A program made the translations under genes and the position numbers. The notes beneath the pieces are model-generated. The model searched no databases. It had not been told where the DNA came from and was given only the letters and a program-made list of their open reading frames with translations. 64,000 nt of DNA from Yamagishiella unicocca (lineage: Eukaryota > Chlorophyta > Chlorophyceae > Chlamydomonadales > Volvocaceae), in NCBI GenBank assembly GCA_003116995.1, contig BDSL01000201.1, forward strand, positions 1 to 64,000, in the 5' to 3' direction. Positions within the stretch are counted from its first letter, which is position 1. Every line of letters begins with the position of its first letter. Shown here piece after piece: positions 20,862 to 31,300 of the stretch.

Positions 20862-23800
20862 ATGTTCGACGATGACGATGCCGACCAATATGATTTCGAC
20901 TTCTTGGACTCCTTGGTTGAAAAGCACCAGGTTAGGCTGGTGTGGTGGCTGTTTTGCCTGGCTTCGCTTAATTCCTCACGGCATCCGTTTCTGCACACGC
21001 ATTTACGGGGAGAGTTTGTACACTGGCCTATTCGGCACTTCACATGCAGCTAAACCTCACGACGATCCTGGATACTGCCGGTTTACGCAGGCCGCATCAA
21101 GGGTTGCCCCACCCGGGCAACTGGAACGCGCAACGGCGCCTGCTTCCGCAACGGGGCCTGCTTCGGCACAGATCTGCAAGAACACTCCTGCAGTGCTGCA
21201 TCAGAAGCCCCAGAATCAGCCACAGCAGTGGCGTCAAAACGCCAATGCTCACGGCCAGTCTTTGTTGAGCGGTGGAAGTAATGCACGGCAGTCTGGGGAT
21301 GGCGTTGACGTTGCACGGGTACAAGCTGGGGCTGCTCACGTCCAAGGGCCACAGCAGCAACACCCAGCTGGCCAGTCGCACCTTCGAGCCTTACAGCCAT
21401 CGAACCACGCGCACCAGCAGCAACATCAAGATCATTTCCAGAAAGGACAGCGCTGTACTTCCGTTGCGGGTCATCACGACAACCCTCAGGTGGGAGGGCA
21501 CCCGCTGGCCGCGTCCGTGCAACCACCCATGCGTCCACCGGCAGGAGTACCCCCTGGCACTGTGGACACGCCAAGTGGAGGCCGGGCCGGTGGGGGCGGC
21601 GGCGGACCCCAGCAGCTCCCAGCACCCAGAGACCCACTGCCACCGCAGCAGCAGCAGAGCAATGCGCCGACGGGGGTGTCGCCGTGGGTGCAGTCGTGCG
21701 CACCACCGCGGTGCCAGCTACCAGCAGCGCACGGAGGCCACCAGGGGCCACACGGTCAGGGGCCGAACGTCGCATGTCGAAACCAGGACGCAGAGCTCTC
21801 TGCGCCAAACAACAGCGAGCGCCAGCAACTGCAACCGCAAGATCAGCGGCTGCAGCAATCGGCCGGAACTCACGGGCAGCCACACCAGCAACGTGCACCG
21901 CAGCAGCACCAGGTGGTGTACAGCGCCGTTGTGTTCCCACCTCACGCCCACCAGGTGCGCGAGGAGCTGCAGCACCACGTCCAGGGAAGGCTGCAACCTC
22001 AACAGTTGGGTCCACAGCAGCAACCGCGGCAGCACCAGCAACCGCAGCAGCAGCACCAGCAACCACAACAGCACCAGCAGCAGCAACCACGGATGCACCA
22101 GCAGCAGCAACAACAGGAAAATCAGCAGCAACCGCGGCAGCACCAGCAGCAGCAACAACAGGAACAGCAGCTGCAACCACGGATGCACCAGCAGCAGCAG
22201 CAAGAGGAACAGCAGCCGGTGTCTTCTCGGCAGCAGCAAAATCCTGTCCAACCACCCCAAACCCTTGCTCAACCGCCGCAAAACGCTGCGCAGCAACCTC
22301 GAAACCTTGCTCAGCAGCCGCAAGGTTTGGCCAAGTCGGGGAAGGAGGGTGGTGCGGTGCCCGCCCCCACTGCCCCTTCCCTGCCCGTCACATTTACGGC
22401 TACCTTTGCTCTCGAGGAAAACAAGCGATTTGTCGTGAGGGTGAGGAATGGGCGCCGGACAGTTCATCATCGGCATGGGACTACCGGGTCGGTAGAGGTC
22501 TGCACCCCAGCCTAGGCAGCTACGCAATCGGGCAGGGTTCACCTGGAAGCACTGCCGAGTCGCTCGGCCACGTTCGTTACCCAGAGGCTGCCTGCGACAG
22601 CTTTTGTATCTACCGCACCCGCTCCGCAAACCAGATAGACGGAGGCGACCCGTTACTCCCCCCGAAAGTACTCCCCTTTCGCTCGCTGCCGTACAGGTCG
22701 GCTACCACGAGTCCCTCAAAGCAGTTTTTGGCCTCATAGCCGGCGCATCGCCGTATGAGCACGCCGTCAAGGGGTGGACCTTTCCCCTCGGGCAGTACAA
22801 CAACGTCATGGACGCGCTGACGGACGGCCGTCTGAAGACGCGCGGCCTGCAGGTCACTGTGCAGCAGGTGCGGGACACGGGAGGGCAGGAAGAGGAGGGC
22901 AGAGGAAGAGCGGTTGCGGGTCTCTGGCCGGAGAGGTTATTGGTGACGCGAATGTCCGCTGCGGCATACAATGTACGGAACCCTTGAACGCGCACACATG
23001 CATTGTTCTTCGACCTGTAAACGCGCCTTCCAGCTGCCTCCCAGCCATAGGCGTGTAACGGCACTGCAACACACTAACATGCGTCCACACCGCGCAATTT
23101 GACGCCGCCACCCACCGCACTCCCCTGCTCAAATGCTAAAAGCATTCATTAATCCAATGAGATGCCGCTTTTGTGACCCGCCCGTTGCATAGGACCTGCC
23201 CACGTTTGCGGGGCGCATGCTGCAAGCGGCCGCTTCCCGAACCAACGACGAGCGCCTGTACGACAAGCTGTTGCGGCGGCCGCACGAGGGGGAGCAGTCC
23301 CTGGACGAAAAGATGATGCCCTTCCAGCGTGAGGGGGTCAGGTGGGTTGGGTGCAGCTCTTCGGGAGGACGGGAGGGGAGTCCCGCGACGTGCGGCTTCA
23401 AACCTCATGCCGCTCACCCGCTGCGACGGATCCCTTCGGCTTCGGACTGTCCGTGCATCGCAGGCATTCGCTGAGGCTTGGTGGCCGGGTGCTCATAGGC
23501 GACGAAATGGGGCTTGGCAAGACCGTGCAGGTGCGAGTGCCTCGGCGGGGTGTGAGGTAGCGCTCGCTGCATGGCGACACCACCAGCACCTGCGAGTGTG
23601 GGCGGTCTGGCAGCGTGGGGTGGTCAGAAAATGTGGATGTGTCACCTGCACCGGCGGAAGATGTCGTGGAAGCATAAGCGACCTTGGCGGGACAGGTGGG
23701 CATTTACGCTTTGGTGACATCCGTCCATGCCTCCGCCTTCCTCCCCTTCCGGCCTGGCGGCAGGCCTGCTGCCTGCTTCGGTGTTACTCGGAGGAGTGGC

Positions 23801-26800
23801 CGGCGCTAGTGGTGGTGCCCAAGTCACTGAGGGAAACGTGGGCCGACGCGCTGTTCACGGTGGGTGGCTGGGCGGGGTGGATAGCGGGACAGTGCAGCAT
23901 GCAGGACGGGTAGCACATACAGGATGGGAGCTGGTGGGAGCACCCGAGTGCGCTGTGATGGCAGTTGAGAGGCGGGCTAGTGAGGTAGGCGTATGGGCCA
24001 GCAGCCTAGTGTAGCAAACCAGCCGGGCAGCTGGGTGCGACGGATGCAGTACATGAACACGCGACATGCGTGTGTCTCATGCCTCAGCGGATGCACCCCA
24101 CACATTTACCCCTCCCATTGGTCGCTGCTCCGCCCCTCTACGCTGAACTCTGCAGTGGCTGAAGCTGACGGATCAGGAGGTGTTTGTCATCAACACCACC
24201 AAGGACGCCGATAAGGTAGCGGCAAACCCTATGCCGAGCCGGGGCGGGGTCGGTGGGGGCTAGCGGGACGGCCCAGGCAGGATGGCGGCTGGCGGGGCTC
24301 GCGCGTCGTCTTACCACCGCGTTTGCAGCTTGGCCACGTCAACCGTTTCGTGGCGCTCGGACAGCGCCGTCACGCGCGACCGTCCTCGCGACCCCATCCA
24401 CGCCCCGACCTCCCGCAGCTGTCCGGAACTGCACCCAAACCGCGAGTGGTCATCGTGAGCTACGACCAGCTGGTGCGGGTGCCCGACAAGCTGCGGGCGC
24501 TCAACGCGCGCGTGGTGGTGCTGGACGAGGTACGGTAGGGCTGCAAGCGTAGAAGCAAAGTTGTTTATAAACAAACTTAGACATCTCAAACGTAATGGCA
24601 AAGCGAAAAATGCTTTTAAATTTTAGCATAGCTTTACGAACACGTTTCCCTTCGGGGACAAGTAAAGGGATTGTAAATACTGTACTGCGGGCGGAGGGGC
24701 CGCACGGTCGTGACATGATGTGGAGCTCACCTTGCTGCCCTTCCCGGAGTCGCCCCGGCCCCGGCCCCCGCTGCCAACTCACCACACAGCGATGAACCAC
24801 TTCCCAGTGCCGCGGCTGAGCCCGTATCCCGCTGCGATGCCCCTTGCCGAACCCTTGCTGGCTCCCTGCAGGCGCACTACATCAAGAACGGAAAGGTACG
24901 GAGCCGACCCCGGCAAACTGCAGGGATGCCCTTTTAGTGGGGCAGGGGGCTCGTCTGCATCTGAAGCTGTCGGCATGTGCGATCAAGTCCGCGGTCGTCC
25001 GCAAAGAGGACACAGCTGCACACCACTCGCCACGCAGCGCCCTGCTCTGCGCTGCCGCCTGGGAGCCCCGCCGAGTGGTGACGCTGCAGCCCGCCTGCTG
25101 CCCGCCTCCGCCCCCTGCAGGCCCAGCGCACCCAGGCGGCGCTGCCGCTGATCAAGCAGGCGCGGCGCGCAGTGCTGCTGACCGGCACGCCGGCGCTGTC
25201 CAAGCCCGTGGAGCTGGTGCCGCTGCTGCAGGCGCTGATGCCGTTTGCAGGCATAAAGCCGACGGACTTCGGCGAGCGGTACTGCGTGCCTGACAGGAGG
25301 TAGCTAGGGTTGTAACGGCTCGGGCGGTTAGGCCGGTGGCGGCTGGGAGGTGAAGTCAGACGGGCGGCGATGGACGGTAAGCCTTTTATTTCCCGCATGA
25401 GTCTGTTCTAGGGAACGTTGATTAGTTGGTAGCGCTGATGTAAGTCGGGTGCTGCGGGGTCCCGCTGCGGAGAGGATCTTCACCCGCTCACCGCACACCA
25501 CCTAGCCAGCTGGTCCGACCCAAAGGGAGTGCGCTCATCGCTTCAGTGTACGCTGCGGCACGAGCATAGAGCTGCCCGCGGAGGTAGTGAGCAAGCGCAG
25601 GACGTCACCCCCAGCAGCCCGCATGGCCCCCCCCCTCTCGTGCCCCTGGTCGCCTGCAGGTACCCGGGTAAGTTCTTCGGCGCGCGCAACGAGGGCGAGC
25701 TCAACCGGCTGCTGCAGGGGACCGTCATGGTGCGGCGCCTCAAGAAGGACGTGCTCAAGCACCTGCCCGCCAAGCGGCGCCAGCAGGTCTGTAGGGTTTC
25801 AGGCGGAGCTGAGCTAGGGCAGTGTAAGGTGGAGAAGTGGCTTGCGAGCGCTGTTCAGACCGGCGGGGACGCCAGGGAGTCTTAGGCGACGGAGGAGGAA
25901 GGCATGGGCGTGTTAGAGTCCATGCCCTCGGTCCCCGCACATGCGTGACTTCCTGCCGCTCACCTCCCTTGCCGCCAGATCTTCATCCGCCTGCCCGAGA
26001 AGGACCTGCGCAAGGTGGCCAGCATGGGGAGGGAGCTGGAGGGCATCAAGGCGGTGGCGGACTCCGTGATGTCGGGCGGAGGGCCGGGGCTGCAGGGTGA
26101 GGTGGGGGAGGGCGGGTGACCGGAGGGAGGGGGACCCGAGTACGTGGTGCTGTGCAGCGCGGGACAGCGGTGGCGAGGTGGAGCTGCGCTTTGTCCCTCA
26201 ATGGGGCGAACGCACCCGAGAGGATGGGGACCCGGGTTCGGGTGCAGCAGGGGACCGATGGATTGGGTGAAGCTCGTCATCAGGAAAACAGCTATGAGAC
26301 CTGCCTGCGTTGACTGCGTTGACATCTCAAGCGTTGGTGAGTCCAGGAATGGTCCTCTTTTGTGCAGCTTCACTCCCGGCCGCTCCCTCTTCTGCCCCCG
26401 TCCCCCTCCTCTCAGGCGTGTGTCGGGACCAGCAGCAGGCCATCATGCGGCTGTGGCGGGAGACAGCAGCCCTCAAGGCGGCGGCGGTGGCGGAGTACTG
26501 CTTCGACCTGCTGGAGGGCGACGGCGCCAAGTTCCTGCTGTTCGCGCACCACCAGGTGCTGCTGGACGCGGTGGAGGAGCAGGTGGGGAGGGGGGGTTGC
26601 GAGGAGAGCGGCGGGGGGGGGCGAGATCAGGGGGGCAGCGGAGGACATCACGCCGGGTACGCGGCAGCCGAGGGTTGATGTGGTAGTCGGACACTTGCGT
26701 CGGGGCGCTGTAGCCGGAATGGGTGAGGGCATTGGGACGCTAGCTGGTTGGCTCGCTAGCAGAAACACCCAGCCTAGCGAGACTGCGCTGCGGAAGCAAA

Positions 26801-28808
26801 GGAACAAATTGTATTTCCGGGGCGGGAAGCGGCAGTCGCTTGGGCCACGTGGCCCCGGCGGGCAAGCGCCGGCCTACCATTATGCACCGCAGCTGCCCCC
26901 ACCTTCATTGCCTGCCCTTCTGCCCGCCTCCAGGTGAAGGCACGTAAGGCGGGGTACATTCGCATCGACGGCAGCACCTCGTCGGGGGACCGTGGCGAGT
27001 TCGTGAGGCGGTTCCAGGAGGATGCGGACGTCAAGGTACGAGGGCGCGGCGCCCGTTGTGCGGGGGCTGTGCAGCGAGGGAGGGCGCGTCGTGGGTGGTG
27101 GCAGCTCGAGGGGATCGGGATGCGCGCACGGGTGGACCGATCGCGCAGATGCTGGGTGGCTGGCTTTAGTGTGCATTTTCACTGTATTAGGGTTAGGGTT
27201 CAACTACTGCTACATTAATTGCTTTGCACTTCCGTCTGCCATGTTGGATGTGTCCATGGATGCCGGGACGCCTCTCTCCGCCACCAGGTCGCCATCCTCA
27301 GCATCAAGGCTGCGGGCGTGGGCCTCACCCTGACGGCATCCAGCCTGGTGGTGTTCGCCGGTGGGTGGGTGCGCCGCAGCACGTGTGCCGCTGGCTGGGT
27401 GGCTCGACGTGCCACCAGCAGAGGAACGCGGGTGCGCGTGATCGTCGGGACTTGTGCAGCCCAGTCCCATGCAAACACACCGGCGCCTCGCACACCGACG
27501 CCTCGCCTCCCTCCTCCCTCGCCCGGTTCCGATGCCGTACCAGAGTTGAGCTGGGTGCCCGGGGACATACAGCAGGCTGAGGACCGCTGCCACCGCATCG
27601 GCCAGCATACCTCCGTCAACATCCACTTCCTGCTGGTGCGCGGCTCGATTGACGAGATCATGTGGGACACGGTCCAGGTGCGCACCAGCTGGCTGGGCTG
27701 CAGAATGGGTAATGACTTCGCCCACAGCACCGCCAGCTGTTTGTCCTGGGGATAGTGTAATTCCTTACCTCCCTGACGAACGCCGACGATCAGTCGGTAT
27801 CATGGCCTGTGCGCTATCCAGCAACGATGATTTTCCGCTGAACGAGTTTGGCACTCACCTTTACCTCATCCGTCCACAAGGATGCGGGATAACAGCAGTG
27901 AGGTTTTTTCCGTGCCGAACCTTCGAGGTTTTTTCCCTACACGTCTGCCGCACGCACCCTTCACCCCCCCCGTGCCCCGTATCCATTTCAGACGAAACTG
28001 GGCAACGTGGGCAAGGTGCTGGACGGCAGTGGGGCCTTCATCAAGGTAGGTGCGGGCTGGTGCCTGGCTTTAGGCCTTGTGACGCGATTAAGGCTTGGCC
28101 GGAGCGACATCCTGTGTGATGAAGAGGCTACTTGCTTTTCGAGGTACACGATGTGGCTGTCGCCAAGGAGATGCGGTGGTGAAAGGATGTGTTGGTAGAG
28201 GGGTCCGGGATGTAGGGCCACTGAGTCGCACACAAGGGACATGTGGCTGTTTCGCGTCCTGCCCTCTGTCCCCTGCAATTCCAAAAGCGTTGCCGTATTG
28301 CCCAGCAATCAAGCCGTTCGTCCCCATGCTGCGGCCGCAGGTTGACGCGACTCGTGAGGTGCACGGCTTGGGCGCCGGCGGCAGCAGAACTGTCAAGCCA
28401 TGGCAGGCTGCAGATGCAGACCACCCTCACAGCGCGGTCGGTGGTGAAGGACCTGAGGACAGCTTGGCGGGGCCAGGGCCGGTGGCAGGCGGAAAGCCGC
28501 CCGCAGGTGCCGGGGGGTGCGCCCGTGCAGGGGGCGGCGCAGGGGCCGACGAGACTGGTCGGAGCGGCGCCGGCCGTAGCAGTGCGGCGGCGGCCGTGGT
28601 ACCTCCGGCCGGCACCCGCCGCATATCTGATTTCTTCGCCCCTTCTGTGGCAGCGAAAGCCCCCAACAGCAACGTGACTGGTGCTGCGGGTGCGGGTGAG
28701 GGTGAGGGCGCTGGCTGCATCGTCGGACAGAAGCGCGGGCGGGCACAGCAAGACGAGGTGGACCTGATCAGTGACGACGATGACGACCTGGATTTCAAGG
28801 GACGGTAG
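20862..28808 (+). CDS. SMARCAL1: SMARCAL1/HARP-type SNF2 annealing helicase
   Basis: Eighteen phase-consistent exons: 20862-20930, 21091-22440, 22697-22867, 23193-23341, 23464-23530, 23764-23859, 24156-24215, 24419-24529, 24872-24895, 25121-25299, 25660-25786, 25979-26096, 26416-26582, 26934-27035, 27288-27360, 27544-27677, 27992-28045, 28341-28808; 1172 residues. SMARCAL1 proteins rewind RPA-coated DNA and remodel stalled forks in the nucleus. Order: acidic start (MFDDDDADQYDFDF); Gln/His/Pro-rich region (to about 450); one HARP domain (about 454-525, GYHESLKAVFGLI, GWTFPLGQYNNVMDAL); SNF2 ATPase with DEMGLGKT (593-600), DEAH (690-693), TGTPA (720-724), FLLFAHHQ, YIRIDGSTSS, DRCHRIGQ (969-975); tail with PIP-like TRRISDFF (1109-1116) and a SUMO-interaction-like VDLISDDDDD (1157-1166). 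The usual N-terminal RPA-binding helix is not recognisable. Confidence 0.92.
22010..22260 (+). repeat. CAG-rich poly-glutamine tract in helicase exon 2
   Basis: The core of a longer CAG/CAA-rich part of exon 2. The coded sequence alternates runs of 3-6 Gln with His and Pro, and QPRMHQQQQQ occurs twice, which points to internal duplication. It lies in the disordered N-terminal part before the HARP domain. Confidence 0.8.
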
Positions 28809-29462
28809 CGGCCAGTGCGGCAGCGGAATGTACCTGGCTCGTATTGGAGTTGCGTGAACCCACTCTTGTGTGACGTGACACCGCAACGTCCGCTGGGGGA
28901 GCGCGCTTGCATTATTTTATTGACGCTGACGCCGCTGGATGACATATATCGCTGGATGAACCGCATTGCCTCCATCAAGGGGATTGGAGTCACCGGCGCT
29001 TGGTGGGTGACTGGTGAGTGGTGGCGCGGGGTTGACTGCGTGCGGGTGCACTGACCAGGATGCGCCGAAAAGGAGTGTTCCGACTGCTTGTGCGTCTAGA
29101 CGCGATGGCTGCACTGGTGGCCGTGAGGGCGTTAGGATGATGGCACTGGAGGTGTCGCGAAGGTGAGTGAAGATATTTGCTGCGCCCTACACGAGAGGGT
29201 GCATGTGAGGATGCGCTAATAGCCGCTCAAAGTAGTGTGCTGCTGGACCCTGACCGAGCGATACAAACCCACCATAGCGCTACTACCGCAGGTAATATGT
29301 AACGTGCGGGAGTGAGGGCACACTGATACTAAGATAGGCCCAACCGAGCAACATAATCCGTTGGCTGAATGCAGACAAAAGTATCCGTCGAGATGTCCCA
29401 GTCCAATTTAGGAAAAAAAGGGTTTTGCAGCCCGTCGTCCACTCATCATGCTTACTGGAGAA
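28809..29462. other. 3' flank of helicase gene with candidate poly(A) signal
   Basis: TGTAA, the volvocine poly(A) signal, occurs at 29298-29302, about 490 bp after the stop codon, a usual 3' UTR length in these algae. No gene seen. Confidence 0.45.
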
Positions 29463-29886
29463 GTCTCGAGAGGGCTTAGAGGTGAGCATGAGGGCTGCTG
29501 CGACTCCACCGTTTCCCCCAGCTTATGCCGATGCTTATGCAGCCAGCTTATGCAGCCCAGCCTATGCAACTTGGCTGTTGCCCCCCCCCCCCAACCAGCC
29601 TCTGCAGTCTGCAGTGGGCAGGCTGCTCTGCTTCCTGCCAACCCAGTGTTGCTATTGTCCCTCCCCCCCAAAGCAGTTTCACTCAGCTCCCTCACAACCT
29701 GACATGCACCCGCGCAAACAGGCTGCAACAGCTGCTGTGACTGGCGGTACGGCGGCGACAAGCTCAGGCCCGTCAACGACGACGTCTCGAGAGGGCTTAG
29801 AGGTGAGCATGAGGGCTGCTGCAACTCCACCGTTCCCCCCAGCTTATGCCGATGCTTATGTAGCCAGCTTATGCCGCCCAGCCTAG
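29463..29886. repeat. Direct repeats of about 100 bp, 321 bp apart
   Basis: The block from gtctcgagagggcttagagg to agcttatg..gcccagcct occurs at about 29463-29563 and 29784-29886 with few differences. An open frame on the plus strand (29425-29886) reads both copies as SREGLEVSMRAAATPPFPPA. A weaker relative (gagggcatgcaggtgagca) lies near 30186. The repeats may be ends of a small element or a partial tandem duplication. No coding family is recognised. Confidence 0.6.
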
Positions 29887-31300
29887 CTTACGACTCCACT
29901 TTTCCCCCCGGCTTCTTAGGAACCCCTGGAGTTCCTAATCCTGCGACTCCTGCGACTAGGTGGCCGTGCAGCGGGGACAACCAAGAACTTATTTTCAATA
30001 ATGTGTGGACTGGCGCACGTTGGCTACACAAAGCCTGAAATTTTGGATGGAGTTAAACTCTATCGAGGATGGGATACGCCAGAATACACAGACATGGAAC
30101 TAGAGTGGGCATTCCTAGAGAGCGGATGCATGGCGACTGACGGTATGGCAGCGATGAGCTCGGACCCATTGACCATGACGGCCGGTGAGGGCATGCAGGT
30201 GAGCACCAGGGCTGCTGCCGTGCTTGGATGGGCTGCAATTGCAGGCTCCCTCCCAACCCAAGGATGCTCTGCTCTCTCCCAACCCAAGGATGATTTGCTC
30301 TCTCCCTCCCAACCCAGTGGAGCTCTGCTCTCTCCCAAGCCTGTGATGCTATGCTCTCTCGTTGACTAGTGGAGCTATGCAGCGGGCTGGGTTTGTGGGG
30401 TTGGCGCTGTGTCTGGACTATGCCTCCAGGCTCCTGGCCGTCTCCCCACCTGGCCACGGTACTGATGGAGTCTCTGTCTCGCCCCTACCTCATGCAGGCT
30501 GGCGGACCCATAGCATCATGCAAGACCGGCACAGGCCCGCAGGTCGGGGTGGACGTGGCGGCGACAACAGTGACGCCCGACGAGGTAAGGATCTGGTTAC
30601 GGAGTTCCGTGGGTCACCTACAGTATGGCCAACGTAGCGAAAACCTCGGCGGCTGCGAGCCCTAAAGCACGCGTTGCATGTCTGAGGACCACCCAGGATG
30701 TGCTCTACGGGCAAGCTGCCGTGGCCAGCGTGCACAGAACCTTCGGTCGCTTGTAGTGCATGCACAAAACAAAGGAAATGCCGAACGGTTTCAACGCACG
30801 GAGTGCTTTGCCTTTTTGAAGCGTACCCTGAGCTTTGGGATAACGAACCTTTGACGAATTGGCGGGCAGGAGGTTCCACGTCGACGACCAACGGAAACAA
30901 ATCCAAAATTCCACGTGTGTCCTGGGTACAGAGACATACATGTAAATATGCTTCCGGCGCTCTAACAAGCCTTACTTACACTCGCATTGTCTGCGCGCAT
31001 GCAAAAGCCGTTCAGCCTCGACCATCGCAGAGCGACTGGGTCGCGAACTGCAATTGAAGTCTGTCGATTATGCCTAGACACCAAGATGTCAAGTAGCGTA
31101 CCGCTTCTGCGATCCGAGGGGGCAGGGCTGACCCTTGTCCGCGGCAGACGATTTGCATGTGAGCGACTGAACAACGCTCATCGATGGGTAGCCAGGGAGT
31201 ACACCATTCGATGCGCAGGTGCGTCCATGTAGACACCTTGTGATGGGCAGGCTACCGAGTGACGTGCTTCTTGGCGAACTGCGCTTACACCGCAATCCCC
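29887..31300. other. Repeat-containing stretch without a supported gene
   Basis: 30245-30365 contains imperfect repeats of about 30 bp built on gctctctcccaaccca. A 122-codon frame (30001-30369, +) and a 119-codon frame (30698-31057, +) have no domain and no splice support. Confidence 0.35.

Noticed and set aside
21083..22255. 390-codon minus-strand frame opposite helicase exon 2
   Set aside because: Antisense of the CAG-rich exon, stop-poor because of composition. The plus strand joins with correct phases to HARP and ATPase exons.
27187..27198. TTAGGGTTAGGG as an interstitial telomere
   Set aside because: Only two units inside an intron of the helicase gene. Volvocine telomeres are usually TTTTAGGG, and chance is sufficient.
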